A stretch of DNA of 64,000 nt from Azonexus fungiphilus (GCF_003634965.1 NZ_RBXP01000011.1:434001-498000); one strand, 5' to 3'. Positions 15,874 to 26,362 are shown, numbered from the stretch's first letter. Notes: generated from the sequence alone by a model not told the origin. Made by a program: numbers and translations.

Positions 15874-18819
15874 ATGATCGACAGCGTTTCCCGCCGCCTC
15901 TCGCTTTCGATGGGCTCCCTGATTTTTGCCCTGTTGCTGCTGTTGACCGTCAGCGGCTTCATCGCCCTGCGCCAGGGCACCGACGATTCGCTGTCGATCG
16001 CCCTCGGCCAGATGGCGCAGGCCCGCGCCCAGGCCCACCAGGAAATCTTCCGCCAGGCCGAGGCCAGCGTCCGTCGCCTGCACGGCGAACTGCTCGCCCG
16101 CCTCGACGCCCAGGACCCGGCCGCCAGCGAGCGCCGTTTCGACGAACTCTTTGCCCGCGCCGACGACGGCTTGTGGCGGCTGCGCCCGGAACGCGTCGAC
16201 ACCCAACGGGCGCCGACGCTCTACCTGCGCAACGCCGATCCGTCGAGCCGCCGCCGCGCGGTCGCCAGCTACGACCTGCTGCGCGAACAGGGACCGGCGC
16301 TGGTGCCGCCGTTCTTCTCGGTGTACATGGATTTCGTCGAGGTCGGGCTGATGGTTTATGCGCGCGGCGTCGACTGGGGTGCCGCGGCGACGCCGCAGAC
16401 CGACAATTTCGACTACCCGACGATGACCGGCGCGCATCCGCAGCGCAACCCGCAGCGCCGGCTCTTCTGGACACCGGTCTATTACGATGCCCAGGCCGGC
16501 GCCTGGCTGGTCTCGGCGATCCAGCCGCTCGACTGGCAGGACCGCTGGGTCGGCACGCTCGGACACGACATCACCGTCGACAGCCTGCTCGCCAACGTCG
16601 AGGACAACGGCGCCAGCGGCGAATACCACCTGATCATCAACCACGACCGCGAACTGATCGCCCACCCGCAACTGCGCGAGCGCATCGCCGCCGCCAGCGG
16701 GCAACTGGCGCTGGCGAGCCTGGGCGACCCGCTGCTCGACCAGATCGACGCGATCATCCGCGACAACGGCCAGGCCAGCGGCGTCGAACGCTCGCCGGAC
16801 GGCGCCCACTGGGTCGCCTGGAGCCGCATCGAAGGCCCCGGCTGGTACTGGGTGACGGTGCTGCCGACCGCCGGCATCGAGCGGCGCATGCTGCTCGGCG
16901 CCGGCGCCCTGCTCGCCATCGGCCTGCTGCTCATCGCTCCCGGCCTGTGGATCATGCGCCGCCTGATCCGGCGCATCGTCAGCGAGCCGCTGCGGCGGAT
17001 CACGCTGGCGGTCGACGACCTCGGCAAGGGCAAAACGCCGGCGCCGATCGGCCTGCGCCAGCCCGACGAGCTCGGCCGGCTGGCCGACGCCTTCGACGGC
17101 ATGGTCGCCGAGATCGCGCACCAGCGCGCTGCCCAGCAGCAACGCACGCAGACGCTCGAATGCGAAGTCGGCCGGCGCACCGCCGACCTCGCCCTGGCCA
17201 AGCGCCAGGCGGAACAGGCGAGCGCCGCGAAGAGCACCTTCCTGGCCAACATGAGCCATGAAATCCGCACCCCGATGAACGCCATCCTCGGCCTCACCCA
17301 CCTGCTCCGCCGCGATGTCGACGCCGCCCAGCACGAACGCCTGGGCAAGATCGACGCAGCCGGCCGGCACCTGCTCTCGATCATCAACGACATCCTCGAC
17401 ATCTCGAAGATCGAGGCCGGCAAGCTGCAGCTCGAGCACCGCGATTTCGCCCTCGCCGCCCTCCTCGACCAGGTCCATTCGATGATCGCCGATGCCGCCC
17501 AGGCCAAGGGCCTGGAAATCATCGTCGATACCGACTCGGTACCGCTCTGGCTCAAGGGCGACGTCATGCGCCTGCGCCAGGGCATGCTCAATTTCGCCGG
17601 CAATGCCGTCAAGTTCACCGCCAGCGGCAGCATCCGCCTGAGCGCCGAACTGCTCGCCGACGACGAGGCCGGCCTGCTCGTCCGCTTCGCCGTCAGCGAC
17701 ACCGGCATCGGCATCGACCCGGCGACGCTGCCCAAGCTGTTCCAGGCCTTCGAGCAATCGGACAGCTCGACCACCCGCGAATACGGCGGCACCGGCCTCG
17801 GCCTGGCGATCACCCGTCGCCTGGCCGAAGTCATGGGCGGCGCCGCCGGGGCCGACAGCACGCCCGGCCAGGGCAGCACTTTCTGGTTCACCGCCCGCCT
17901 GCAGCGCGGCCACGGCATCGCGCCGATCGCCGAAATCGACCACGGCAGCGCCGAGACCCGCCTGCGCGAACGCCACGCCGGTCGCCGCCTGCTGCTTGCC
18001 GAGGACAACCCGATCAACCGCGAAGTCGCGCTCGAACTGCTGCACGGTGCCGGCCTCGTCGTCGACGTCGCCGAAGACGGCCAGGCCGCCGTCGACAAGG
18101 CCGCCGCCGGCAGCTACGACCTGGTCCTGATGGACATGCAGATGCCGCGCCTCGACGGCCTCGCCGCCACCCGCGCGCTACGTGCCCTGCCCGGCTGGCA
18201 GGCGGTACCGATCCTGGCGATGACCGCCAACGCCTTCGCCGACGACCGGCGCAGCTGCGCCGCCGCCGGCATGAACGACTTCATCGCCAAGCCGGTCGAG
18301 CCGGCCGATCTCTACGCGACCCTGCTCAAGTGGCTGCCGCAGACGCCGGCGGCGCCGGCCGCGCAGCCCGCGCCGGCCGCCGCCGAGGCGCGCCAGGCGA
18401 CGACGGCAGCGGCACCGCTGGCAGCGATCCGGACGATTCCCGGTCTCGACGCCGAAGTCGGCCTCGGCTTCGTGCGCCACCAGCCGGAACGCTACCTGCG
18501 CATCCTCGGCATGTTCGTCGACCAGCACGGCGACGCCGCCGAGCGCCTCGAACAACTGCTCGACACGGGCGACGGCATCGCCGCCGAACAACTCAGCCAC
18601 GGGCTGAAAAGCGCCGCCGGCAGCATCGGCGCCGGCGCCGTCGCGCACTGGGCGACCGAACTCAACCAGGCGCTGCGCCATGACGACGGCGGCGCCGCCC
18701 ATGCGGCCCTGCAGCAGTTGGTCGCCCACCTGCCGCCGCTGATCGACGAGCTGCGCGAGCAGCTCACGGTCGACACCGAAAAACCGGCAAAAACCAACGC
18801 CACCGACGGCCCGGGCTGA
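15874..18819 (+). CDS. Hybrid sensor histidine kinase with receiver and Hpt domains
   Basis: 981 residues from the ATG at 15874; the open frame reaches back to 15790, but the hydrophobic anchor begins just after this ATG. TM1 is at about residues 14-34. A large periplasmic sensor of Cache type follows, then TM2 (about 335-358) and HAMP. HisKA has the phospho-accepting His in [12 protein letters not shown] near residue 460, followed by HATPase ([13 protein letters not shown]). The receiver spans about 705-820 ([19 protein letters not shown]) and Hpt contains [13 protein letters not shown] near residue 906. BarA/GacS-like phosphorelay layout. No adjacent response regulator is present, so the output partner is encoded elsewhere. 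Its coding sequence ends close to a TCACGGTCGAC motif copy. Confidence 0.92.
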   Translation: MIDSVSRRLSLSMGSLIFALLLLLTVSGFIALRQGTDDSLSIALGQMAQARAQAHQEIFRQAEASVRRLHGELLARLDAQDPAASERRFDELFARADDGLWRLRPERVDTQRAPTLYLRNADPSSRRRAVASYDLLREQGPALVPPFFSVYMDFVEVGLMVYARGVDWGAAATPQTDNFDYPTMTGAHPQRNPQRRLFWTPVYYDAQAGAWLVSAIQPLDWQDRWVGTLGHDITVDSLLANVEDNGASGEYHLIINHDRELIAHPQLRERIAAASGQLALASLGDPLLDQIDAIIRDNGQASGVERSPDGAHWVAWSRIEGPGWYWVTVLPTAGIERRMLLGAGALLAIGLLLIAPGLWIMRRLIRRIVSEPLRRITLAVDDLGKGKTPAPIGLRQPDELGRLADAFDGMVAEIAHQRAAQQQRTQTLECEVGRRTADLALAKRQAEQASAAKSTFLANMSHEIRTPMNAILGLTHLLRRDVDAAQHERLGKIDAAGRHLLSIINDILDISKIEAGKLQLEHRDFALAALLDQVHSMIADAAQAKGLEIIVDTDSVPLWLKGDVMRLRQGMLNFAGNAVKFTASGSIRLSAELLADDEAGLLVRFAVSDTGIGIDPATLPKLFQAFEQSDSSTTREYGGTGLGLAITRRLAEVMGGAAGADSTPGQGSTFWFTARLQRGHGIAPIAEIDHGSAETRLRERHAGRRLLLAEDNPINREVALELLHGAGLVVDVAEDGQAAVDKAAAGSYDLVLMDMQMPRLDGLAATRALRALPGWQAVPILAMTANAFADDRRSCAAAGMNDFIAKPVEPADLYATLLKWLPQTPAAPAAQPAPAAAEARQATTAAAPLAAIRTIPGLDAEVGLGFVRHQPERYLRILGMFVDQHGDAAERLEQLLDTGDGIAAEQLSHGLKSAAGSIGAGAVAHWATELNQALRHDDGGAAHAALQQLVAHLPPLIDELREQLTVDTEKPAKTNATDGPG

Positions 18820-18823
18820 ACGC

Positions 18824-19720
18824 TCAGGGCAGCAGCACGCGCGTCTCGGAAAGACGGATCGCCAGCGCAAGCGATACCGACACCAGCGCCGCCAGATTGC
18901 CCATGATGACGATCGAGGCGACCTTCTCCGGCTCCTGATTGAAGCGCTCGGCAAACATGAAGTTGAGCACGGCCGGCGGCAAGGCGCCGAAGAGCAGCAG
19001 GACGTCGCGGTCGGCGGCCGGCAGGTCGAAGGCCAGGCAGTACAGGTAGGCCACGAGCATTCCGCTGAGCGGCGTGGCGACCGCGCCGACCAGGCCGATC
19101 CGCCACTGCGCGAAAGGCGCGATGTTGAGGCGGACGCCGAGCGAAAACAGCATCAGTCCGGTAGACACGTCGCCGACCAGTTTGGCCGCCGCCGTGACCG
19201 GCGGCCACAGGGCGATGCCGCTCAGGCTGACCACCAGCCCGGCGATGCCGGCGACGAACACCGGATCGCGAAAGAGGCGCAGGAAACTGGCGTTGTGGCC
19301 GAGCCAGTAGGTCCCGATCGAGAAATGCAACATGCTTTCGACCAGAAACAGGATCACCGCCGCCGGCAGGGCTTTTTCCCCGAAGGCAAGCAGCAGCAGC
19401 GGCAGTCCCATGTTGCCGGCATTGGTGAACATCATCGGCGGCAACAGCGTTTTCGGTGCATAGCCGAACAGCTTCGCCAGCGGCCAGCCGAGCACGCCCG
19501 AGCCGAGGACGACGATGGCGCCGCCAATCGCCACCATCGTCAGATCGGCGAGGGCAAACGGCTTTCCTGCCAGCGCCGAGAAAATCAGCGCCGGCATGAA
19601 CACTTCGATATTGATCTGATTCGCCGCGATCATGTTCGGCCGCCGGTTGCGGCCATAGACGAAGCCGATGACGATGACCGCGAAGATCGGAAAGACGATC
19701 GAGGCTATCTGGACGAACAC
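18824..19720 (-). CDS. AEC-family (auxin efflux carrier-like) transporter
   Basis: 298 residues, about ten hydrophobic segments, with a family-typical N-terminus (IASIVFPIFAVIVIGFVYGR) and internal motif MFTNAGNMGLPL near residue 97. AEC proteins such as MdcF or YfdV carry carboxylates across the inner membrane. It is the last gene of the transketolase/TRAP operon, 15 bases after the dehydrogenase, and may export or import a carboxylated intermediate of that pathway. It converges on the hybrid kinase gene with only four bases between the stops. Confidence 0.85.
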   Translation of the reverse strand: MFVQIASIVFPIFAVIVIGFVYGRNRRPNMIAANQINIEVFMPALIFSALAGKPFALADLTMVAIGGAIVVLGSGVLGWPLAKLFGYAPKTLLPPMMFTNAGNMGLPLLLLAFGEKALPAAVILFLVESMLHFSIGTYWLGHNASFLRLFRDPVFVAGIAGLVVSLSGIALWPPVTAAAKLVGDVSTGLMLFSLGVRLNIAPFAQWRIGLVGAVATPLSGMLVAYLYCLAFDLPAADRDVLLLFGALPPAVLNFMFAERFNQEPEKVASIVIMGNLAALVSVSLALAIRLSETRVLLP

Positions 19721-19735
19721 GCGCCCTCCGCGTGG

Positions 19736-20614
19736 TCAGCGCGTGCCGTTGAGGGCGTAGTAGCTGCGGATGACCTGGCTGTCATCCGCGCGCCCGTCCC
19801 CCCGGCCCGAGGCCGCCAGGAACATCTGATGCGCAATGGCCGCGATCGGCAATGCACACCGGGTTTCCCGGCCGGTTTCCAGGACGATGCCCAGATCCTT
19901 GACGAAGATATCGACAGCGCTGGTCACTTCCGGCTCGGCCTGCAGCATCCGTGGCCCGCGATCCCTGAGCATCCAGCTCGCGGCAGCCGAGCCGCTCATG
20001 ATCTCGAGAATCACCTCGAGATCGACGCCGACCTTGGCGGCCAGGGCGAAGGCCTCGGCGACAACGGCGATATGCACGCCGCACAGCAGCTGATTGACGG
20101 TCTTGACCGTCGCCCCCTGCCCGGCCTGCTCGCCGACGTGGAAGATGCGCTCGCCGAGCGCCTGGAAGGCCGGCAGCATGCGTTGGTAAATGGCCGGCGC
20201 GCAGGCGGCCATGATCGTCAGCGAAGCTGCCTTCGCCCCGGCGACGCCGCCGGACACCGGCGCATCGACGAAGTGACGCCCGGCCGCGCGGACCCGCTCG
20301 GCGATGTCCGCCACGACACCGGCCGGACAGGTTGCCATCAGGCAGACGACGGCACCGGCAGGCAGCGCGGCCAGGGCGCCGCCGGCGAACAGGATCTGCT
20401 CGGCCTGGGCCGCGTTGACCACCATCAGTATCAGCGCATCGGCATCGGCAACAGCGGCCGCGGCGGAAGGTGCCGACTCGCCCCCGGCCTCGGCCAGCGC
20501 CGCCAGTGCCGTCGCATTGAGATCGATGCCGCTGACCTGGAAGCCCCGGCCAAGCAGATTTTTTGCCATCGGCAAGCCCATGGCGCCGAGTCCGGCAAAT
20601 GCAATTTTTTTCAT
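19736..20614 (-). CDS. 3-hydroxyisobutyrate dehydrogenase-family oxidoreductase
   Basis: 292 residues of the beta-hydroxyacid dehydrogenase family. The NAD(P)-binding Rossmann motif is GLGAMGLPMAKNL at about residues 8-20. The substrate loop is DAPVSGGVAGA near residue 118, and the catalytic lysine lies in KTVNQLLCG near residue 168. Members reduce tartronate semialdehyde or oxidise 3-hydroxyisobutyrate, L-threonate or related acids. The DAPVSGG-KTVNQLL pattern is compatible with LtnD-like or GarR-like enzymes, but specificity cannot be assigned. It sits between dctM (64-base gap) and the AEC transporter in the catabolic operon, implying that a hydroxy acid or semialdehyde is a pathway intermediate. 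Confidence 0.87.
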   Translation of the reverse strand: MKKIAFAGLGAMGLPMAKNLLGRGFQVSGIDLNATALAALAEAGGESAPSAAAAVADADALILMVVNAAQAEQILFAGGALAALPAGAVVCLMATCPAGVVADIAERVRAAGRHFVDAPVSGGVAGAKAASLTIMAACAPAIYQRMLPAFQALGERIFHVGEQAGQGATVKTVNQLLCGVHIAVVAEAFALAAKVGVDLEVILEIMSGSAAASWMLRDRGPRMLQAEPEVTSAVDIFVKDLGIVLETGRETRCALPIAAIAHQMFLAASGRGDGRADDSQVIRSYYALNGTR

Positions 20615-20678
20615 GAATTTCTCTCACGGAGAGGCGAACGCCGACGGCCCCGGGCCGTGGTGCTCGCCTCGGGACCGG

Positions 20679-21938
20679 TTAATAGACGGTGAAGGCGGGA
20701 ACGAAGGAGACCAGGCCGAGGACGGTGATCGCCACCAGGTAGAACGGCCACAACTCCTTGACGATGGCGCCGACCTTTTCCCGCGAGATGGCCGCGGCGA
20801 TGAACAGCGTCGTCCCGACCGGCGGCGTGAACAAGCCAATGCTGAGATTGACCGCCATCATGATGCCGAGCTGGACCAGATCGAGGCCGATCGCATTGCC
20901 GATCGCGACAAAGGTCGGGCCGAGCAGCAGGATCGCCGCGGGCAGGTCGAGGAACATCCCGACCACCAGCATGATCAGGTTGAGCATCAGGATGACCATC
21001 ACCGGTGATTCAAGCGTGCGCACCGTCCACTGGGCCACCGCGGTCGGCACCGATTCGACGGTGAGCACATAGCCGACCAGATTGGAGGCGGCGATCACCA
21101 GCATCACGACGCCGGTGGTCACCGCGGTGTGCACCAGCGCATCGTAGAAGCGCTTCCAGCTCAGGTCGCGGTAGACCAGCATGCTGACCAGCAGGCCATA
21201 GGCGACGGCGATGACGCTGACTTCGGTCGGCGTGGCGATGCCGGCCCGGAGCAGGATGACGATGAACGCCGGCATGGCCAGCGCGGGTGCCGCCAGCAGT
21301 GTCGCCTTGGCCAGGCCGCGCCAGGTGAAGACATCGGCCAGGCGCTTGAAGCCGCGCAGCCGCCCCGACAGGTAGCAGGTCAGCATGAAGCCGGCGCAAA
21401 GGGCCAACCCCGGGATGACGCCGGCGAGGAACAGCGCGCCGATCGACTCGTTCGAGACTGCGGCATAGAGGATCAGCGGAATCGACGGCGGAATCAGGCC
21501 GGCGATGACCGACGACGAGGCGGTTGCGGCAGCGGCAAAAGCACCGGGGTAACCTTCGCGTTTCTGCCAGGGGATCAGCATCGAGCCGAGCGCGGACGCT
21601 TCGGCAACGGCCGAGCCGGAGACGCCGCCGAACACCGTCGAACCGACCACCGTGACTTGCCCCAGACCGCCGTGAAAGCGACCGACCAGGCTGGTGGCAA
21701 AATCGATCAGGCGCTTGCCCAGGGTGCCGCCCATCATCAGGTTGCCCGACAGCATGAAGAACGGGATGGCCAGCAGCGGGAAGCTCTGGGTCGGCTGGAA
21801 GATCTTGACGACAGCCGCCACGCTGGGCATGCCGCCGGCGGTGATCGCCGCCAGGCTGGAGCCGATCAGCAGCGCATAGCCGACCGGCAGGGCGAGGATC
21901 AGCAGCGCCCCGAACACGAGAATCATCATCAGGGTCAT
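20679..21938 (-). CDS. dctM: TRAP transporter large permease subunit (DctM)
   Basis: 419 residues, about twelve hydrophobic segments, typical DctM length. Family patterns visible include AIPFFMLSGNLM near residue 57, VFGGVSGSAVAEASALGS near residue 100 and GLIPPSIPLILYA near residue 145. It forms the sodium-coupled transport channel of a TRAP system together with the DctQ and DctP products encoded just upstream. Its start overlaps the dctQ stop as ATGA. The substrate should be an organic acid, chosen by DctP. Confidence 0.93.
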   Translation of the reverse strand: MTLMMILVFGALLILALPVGYALLIGSSLAAITAGGMPSVAAVVKIFQPTQSFPLLAIPFFMLSGNLMMGGTLGKRLIDFATSLVGRFHGGLGQVTVVGSTVFGGVSGSAVAEASALGSMLIPWQKREGYPGAFAAAATASSSVIAGLIPPSIPLILYAAVSNESIGALFLAGVIPGLALCAGFMLTCYLSGRLRGFKRLADVFTWRGLAKATLLAAPALAMPAFIVILLRAGIATPTEVSVIAVAYGLLVSMLVYRDLSWKRFYDALVHTAVTTGVVMLVIAASNLVGYVLTVESVPTAVAQWTVRTLESPVMVILMLNLIMLVVGMFLDLPAAILLLGPTFVAIGNAIGLDLVQLGIMMAVNLSIGLFTPPVGTTLFIAAAISREKVGAIVKELWPFYLVAITVLGLVSFVPAFTVY

Positions 21939-22495
21939 ACGTCCTCCTCAACATGGTGGGTGCGCACGCCGAGCGGATCGGCAGCCAGCGACAGGTGGAC
22001 AAGCGTGGTCAGCGCGGTGATGCCCAGGCCGACGAAACCGGCAATCAGGGCCATGTAGGCCCAGCGTGCCGTGATGCCGGTCACCGGGAACTCTTCGCCA
22101 CCGGTGATGGCAACCACATCGAGGCCGATCCATGCCAGGTAGAAAAAGGTCGCTGCAATCAGGACCTGCTGCCCGAGCAAGAGCACGCGGTTTCCGGTGC
22201 GCCCGAGGAAGCCGTTGATCGCCGTCACCGCGATGTGCTGGCCGCGCTGGGCAGCCAGCACGACGCCGCTCATCACCAGCCAGGGGAAGAGGATGTTCGG
22301 CATTTCCGTCGGCCACCCCAGGCCCTGGTTGGTCGCGTAGCGCACGATCACTTCCGCCATCAGCGAGCCAAACATCGCCACCAGCGAAGTGATCGCCACC
22401 GCCACACTCAGGACGACAAGCAGACGATCGATCCAGCCTGCGAGTGCAGCGACGCCCTCAGGGCGCGCTGCGACCGTCGAGTGGGCGGCGTTCAT
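21935..22495 (-). CDS. dctQ: TRAP transporter small permease subunit (DctQ)
   Basis: 186 residues from the ATG at 22495. This start overlaps the last base of the dctP stop codon (TAATG), strongly favouring it over the open frame upstream. Four hydrophobic segments and the conserved ...EVIVRYATNQGLGWPTEM region near residue 50 mark the DctQ family. It links the periplasmic binding protein to DctM. Confidence 0.9.
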   Translation of the reverse strand: MNAAHSTVAARPEGVAALAGWIDRLLVVLSVAVAITSLVAMFGSLMAEVIVRYATNQGLGWPTEMPNILFPWLVMSGVVLAAQRGQHIAVTAINGFLGRTGNRVLLLGQQVLIAATFFYLAWIGLDVVAITGGEEFPVTGITARWAYMALIAGFVGLGITALTTLVHLSLAADPLGVRTHHVEEDV

Positions 22496-23463
22496 TACTT
22501 GGCTGCCTCGGTGACGATCAGCTTGACCAGATCCGGGTACTGCTTCGCCCACTTGTCATAGACCGTCTTGGTCTTGGCGGCAAATGCCGCCTGATCGACC
22601 TCGTTGATCTTGACACCGGCGTCGGTCAGCTTCTTGCGCAGGTCGGCATCGGCAGCCAGCGACATCTGCCGGTTGAACTTGCCGGCTTCGATCGCCGCCT
22701 CCCTGATCGCCTGCTGGTCAGCCGGCTTGATGGTGTCCCAGATCATCTTGCTGGCCAGCAGCGGCGTCGTTTCGTACTTGTGCCCGGTCAGCGAGATGTA
22801 CTTCTGTACTTCGTACACCTTGGACGAGTAGATGTTCATCAGCGGATTTTCCTGACCATCGAAGACCCCCTGCTGCAGCGCGATGTAGAGTTCGGAGAAA
22901 GCCAGGGGACCGGGGTTGGCGCCCAGGGCCTTGAAGATGTCGAGGGTGATCGGATCGGGCGGCGTGCGCACCTTGATCCCGGCCAGGTCTTCCGGTTTGA
23001 CGATCGGCCGCTTGTTGTTGCTGGTGTGGCGAATGCCGTTGTCCCACAGCGCCAGCACCACCAGCCCCTTGGCCTTGGCCAGCTCGTTGAGCTTTTCCCC
23101 GATCGGACCATCGACCACCTTGTAGGCGTGATTGAGGTCGCGGAACAGGAAAGGCAGCCCGATCACCGAAAACTGCGGCACCACGCCCGACGTTGCCCCC
23201 TGCGAGTTGGTGCTGAACGCCAGGGTACCGAGGCGCATGTTGGTCAGCGACTCGGCGTCGTCGCCGAACTGCGCGTTGCCGCCAACTTCGATCTTGACCC
23301 GGCCGGCGGTTTTTTCGGCAACCAGCTGGGCGAACTTCAAGGATGCCTCGGCCTTCGGGTTGCCCGGCGCCGCGTTGTGCGAAAGGCGCAACACCTGCTG
23401 GGCCCAGCTTGCAGAAGAAGCGAATGCAAGGGCTGCGGCAACGGCAATCAGTGATTTTTTCAT
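22495..23463 (-). CDS. dctP: TRAP transporter substrate-binding protein (DctP)
   Basis: 322 residues from the ATG at 23463, preceded by a GGAGATAA Shine-Dalgarno. Signal peptide MKKSLIAVAAALAFASSASWA, then mature QQVLRLSHN. The DctP fold is evident (FSVIGLPFLFRDLNHAY; AGIKVRTPPDPITLDIFKAL). The arginine in IKVRTPP corresponds to the conserved residue that binds a substrate carboxylate in this family, so the ligand is expected to be a carboxylic (possibly sugar or hydroxy) acid. First of the three transporter genes; 89 bases separate it from the SDR gene. Confidence 0.93.
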   Translation of the reverse strand: MKKSLIAVAAALAFASSASWAQQVLRLSHNAAPGNPKAEASLKFAQLVAEKTAGRVKIEVGGNAQFGDDAESLTNMRLGTLAFSTNSQGATSGVVPQFSVIGLPFLFRDLNHAYKVVDGPIGEKLNELAKAKGLVVLALWDNGIRHTSNNKRPIVKPEDLAGIKVRTPPDPITLDIFKALGANPGPLAFSELYIALQQGVFDGQENPLMNIYSSKVYEVQKYISLTGHKYETTPLLASKMIWDTIKPADQQAIREAAIEAGKFNRQMSLAADADLRKKLTDAGVKINEVDQAAFAAKTKTVYDKWAKQYPDLVKLIVTEAAK

Positions 23464-23552
23464 GTTTATCTCCTGTCTCTTCCTTGGCGTGTGCAGCCAC
23501 ACCATGTGGCTGCTCCTGTGCCTGTTTTGCTGTGGTCGGTAAATCTGTACGT

Positions 23553-24320
23553 CTAGCCGTGAATCAACATGCCGCCGTTGACGTCGATGACGGCACCGGT
23601 GATGTAGGACGAAAGCTCCGATGCCAGGAACAGATAGGCACCGGCGATTTCCCGCGCTTCACCCAGGCGGTTGAGGGGAACCCCGCCGGCAATCTCGGCC
23701 TTCTGCTGATCGGACAGCTTGCCCGTGGTGATGTCGGTCTGGATCAGCCCCGGCGTCACGCAATTGACGCGAATGTTATCCGGTCCGAACTCGCGCGCCA
23801 TGGCCTTGGCCAGACCGAGCACGCCGGCCTTGGCGGCCGAGTAATGCGGACCGCCGAGGATACCGCCGCCGCGCTGGGCCGACACCGACGACATGCAGGC
23901 AATCGAACCGGCGCCCTGTTGCTTCATGTAGGGAATGAGCGCCTGGGAAAGATAGAGGACGCCGCGCAGATTGACGTCGAGGATGCGATCCCAGCTTGCC
24001 TGATCGATCTCCAGGGTCTTGACCGGCTGGGTGATGCCGGCATTGTTGATCAGGACATCGACCTTGCCGAGCGCAGCCACGACCGCTTCGGCGGCTTTCT
24101 GGCAGGCATCGCGGTCGGCCACGTTGCAGGCCACACCGATATGTCCGGGGCCGATCGAGCCCGCGGCCTGGACGGCAGCAGCGCCATCCAGATCGAGAAT
24201 GGCCACGCGCGCGCCGTGCTCGGCGAACAGCCTGGCCGTCGCCAACCCGATTCCGCGCGGGGAAGCCGCCCCCGAGATGACGGCAACCTTGCCGTCGAGC
24301 AGTCCGGTAACTTGTGTCAT
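23553..24320 (-). CDS. Short-chain dehydrogenase/reductase
   Basis: 255-residue classical SDR. The cofactor motif is SGAASPRGIGLATA at about residues 16-29, close to the TGxxxGxG pattern, and NNAGI is present. Catalytic Ser is in SSVSAQRG and Tyr-x-x-x-Lys in HYSAAKAG, about residues 143-165; the C-terminus closes with GAVIDVNGG. It probably interconverts a secondary alcohol and a ketone. In the operon context, oxidation of a polyhydroxy acid to a ketose-like substrate for the neighbouring transketolase is a reasonable inference. It lies 51 bases after the transketolase genes. Confidence 0.88.
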   Translation of the reverse strand: MTQVTGLLDGKVAVISGAASPRGIGLATARLFAEHGARVAILDLDGAAAVQAAGSIGPGHIGVACNVADRDACQKAAEAVVAALGKVDVLINNAGITQPVKTLEIDQASWDRILDVNLRGVLYLSQALIPYMKQQGAGSIACMSSVSAQRGGGILGGPHYSAAKAGVLGLAKAMAREFGPDNIRVNCVTPGLIQTDITTGKLSDQQKAEIAGGVPLNRLGEAREIAGAYLFLASELSSYITGAVIDVNGGMLIHG

Positions 24321-24371
24321 GGATTCTCCTTGGTCAGGGGGCTGTCGCCCCCGGTGGTCACGGTTGGCGGA

Positions 24372-25367
24372 CTAGCCCAGCCAGCCCTTGATGGTTTGGA
24401 TCATGGCCTCGGTCGAAATGCCGTAGCGGTCGTGCAGGGTCGGCAAGGCGCCGGCATCGAGGAAGGCATCCGGCAGCGCGATCTGGCGGAATGGCGGGGT
24501 GATGCCGGCCGTCAGCAAGGCCGTCGCCACCGCTTCGCCAAGACCGCCGATGACGGTATGGTTCTCGGCCACCACCACCAGGCGGCCGGAACGGCTGGCT
24601 TCGGCAATGATGGTCGCGGTATCGAGCGGCTTGATCGTCGGCACGTGGAGCACGCCGACGTCCACGCTGTCGGCCTGCAGCGCCTTGGCCACTTCCAGCG
24701 CCCGCATGGTCAGGATGCCGGAAGAGATGACCAGGACATCCCTGCCGTCGCGCAGCATCTTGGCCTTGCCCAACTCGAACTTGTAGTCGTACTCGTCGAG
24801 CACCAGGGGCACGTTGCCGCGCAGCAGGCGCATGTACACCGGCCCCTTGTGGGCGGCGATGGCCGGCACCGCCTGCTCGGTATCGAGGGCATCGCAGGGA
24901 TCGACAATGGTCATGCCGGGAATGGCACGGACCAGGGCCAGATCTTCGGCGGCCTGGTGGCTCGGGCCGTAACCGGTGGTCAGGCCGGGCAGCGCGCAGC
25001 ACATCTTGACGTTGAGGTTTTCCTCGGCGATCACCTGATGCACGAAGTCGAATGCGCGGCGCGTGCCGAACACCGCGTAGGTGGTCGCGAAGGGTACGAA
25101 GCCTTCCTTGGCCATGCCACCGGCAGAAGCCATCAGCAACTGCTCGGCCATGCCCATCTGGAAAAACCGCTCCGGGCAGGCCTGGGCAAACAGATGCAGG
25201 TCGGTGTATTTGGCCAGATCGGCGGTGAGGCCGACGATCTCCGGACGCTGGCGGGCCAGTTCGACGAGGGCGTGGCCGAACGGCGCGGCCTTCACCCGCT
25301 GACCTTCGGAAGCGATGGAGGCGATCATCGCCGAGGTTTTCAGGCGCGGCTTGGTGGTGGCGTTCAT
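24372..25367 (-). CDS. Transketolase, C-terminal (pyrimidine-binding) subunit
   Basis: 331 residues corresponding to the pyrimidine-binding and C-terminal domains of transketolase, encoded separately from the N-terminal half. The activating glutamate is in ERFFQMGMAEQLLM near residue 75. The ATG at 25367 has an AAGGAG Shine-Dalgarno and overlaps the stop of the N-terminal subunit gene as ATGA, so equimolar synthesis of the two halves is expected. Split transketolases of this kind occur in dedicated catabolic operons (for example sulfo-transketolase SqwGH and apulose-phosphate transketolase AptAB), which transfer a glycolaldehyde unit from an unusual ketose. Substrate here is undetermined. Confidence 0.9.
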   Translation of the reverse strand: MNATTKPRLKTSAMIASIASEGQRVKAAPFGHALVELARQRPEIVGLTADLAKYTDLHLFAQACPERFFQMGMAEQLLMASAGGMAKEGFVPFATTYAVFGTRRAFDFVHQVIAEENLNVKMCCALPGLTTGYGPSHQAAEDLALVRAIPGMTIVDPCDALDTEQAVPAIAAHKGPVYMRLLRGNVPLVLDEYDYKFELGKAKMLRDGRDVLVISSGILTMRALEVAKALQADSVDVGVLHVPTIKPLDTATIIAEASRSGRLVVVAENHTVIGGLGEAVATALLTAGITPPFRQIALPDAFLDAGALPTLHDRYGISTEAMIQTIKGWLG

Positions 25368-26215
25368 CGGGCGGCTCCTTGCGCTTGGTCGAGGATTTCG
25401 ATGGCCTGCTGCCATTCGGGTGGATCGACCCGGATGAAGTGGTTCTTCTCGCGCGTCTCGAGGAAGGGAACGCCCTTGCCCATCAGCGTATCGACGAGGA
25501 TCACCCGGGGCCTGGCATCGGGCAGTTGGCGCGCGGCATCGAACGCAGCGATGACGGCGGGCAGATCGTTGCCATTCACCCGCTGCACGTGCCAGCCGAA
25601 GGCTGCCCACTTGTCGGCGAGCGGCTCGAAGCCCATGACCTTCGACGACGGACCATCGGCCTGCTGGTTGTTGATATCGACCAGGCAGATGAGGTTGGCC
25701 AGGCCGTGGTGGGCGGCGCCCAGCGCGGCCTCCCAGGTGGAGCCCTCGTCGAGTTCGCCGTCCGACATCGAGTTGTACACGAAGGCGGGGTTGCCCTTCA
25801 GACGCAGGCCCAGGGCAATCCCGACCGCGATCGGCAAGCCCTGGCCGAGCGAGCCGCCGGAGATTTCCATACCCGGCGTGTAGGTCGCCATGCCGGACAT
25901 CGGCAGGCGGCTGTCATCGCTGCCGTAGGTTTCCAGCTCCTCTTCCGGAAGAATGCCGGCCTCGATCAGCGCAGCGTAATGCGCGATGGCGTAGTGGCCG
26001 TGCGAGAGCAGGAAGCGGTCGCGCCCTTCCCACTCGGGATCCTCGGGTTTGAAATTCATGGCATGGCAGTACGCCGTTGCCAGCACATCGGCGTAACCCA
26101 GCGCCTGACCGACATAGCCCTGCCCCTGGACTTCGCCCATCTGCAGCGCATAACGGCGAATGCGGTAGGCGTGCTCGGCGATTCTGGCATGGGTCGCGGT
26201 ATCGCAAGTTTCCAC
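25364..26215 (-). CDS. Transketolase, N-terminal (thiamine diphosphate-binding) subunit
   Basis: 283 residues from a GTG at 26215, chosen because GAGGAG lies about nine bases upstream and homologous half-transketolases start just before the helix RIAEHAYRIRR. The frame is open to 26368, but that extension does not look like coding sequence. The protein holds the PP domain: SHGHYAIAHYA near residue 70, GSLGQGLPIAVG near residue 117 and the ThDP motif GDE-x(n)-NN seen as DGELDEGSTWEAA...LVDINNQQADG (about residues 147-178). First gene of the eight-gene minus-strand operon, divergent from a LysR regulator. Confidence 0.88.
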   Translation of the reverse strand: METCDTATHARIAEHAYRIRRYALQMGEVQGQGYVGQALGYADVLATAYCHAMNFKPEDPEWEGRDRFLLSHGHYAIAHYAALIEAGILPEEELETYGSDDSRLPMSGMATYTPGMEISGGSLGQGLPIAVGIALGLRLKGNPAFVYNSMSDGELDEGSTWEAALGAAHHGLANLICLVDINNQQADGPSSKVMGFEPLADKWAAFGWHVQRVNGNDLPAVIAAFDAARQLPDARPRVILVDTLMGKGVPFLETREKNHFIRVDPPEWQQAIEILDQAQGAAR

Positions 26216-26362
26216 GCATATCTCCTCATCGGTGCCGGATCGACATCGCCTCCGATCGGCAGTGGTTGAAATTCTGGAAGAGAAACTCTCCACCTGGCGT
26301 CGCCTTTCCGCTGCTGCTGCGATGTGTCCGGCGAGTGATGAGTAGGTTAGGGACTTGCAGAA

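Noticed and set aside
13921..18045. Minus-strand open frame of about 1370 codons with repetitive Asp/Val/Gly text
   Set aside because: It is antisense to the MCP and hybrid kinase genes. Their high-GC codon use creates the repetitive look; it is not a giant repeat protein.
23343..25883. 846-codon plus-strand frame
   Set aside because: Antisense to the SDR and transketolase genes with no recognisable motifs.
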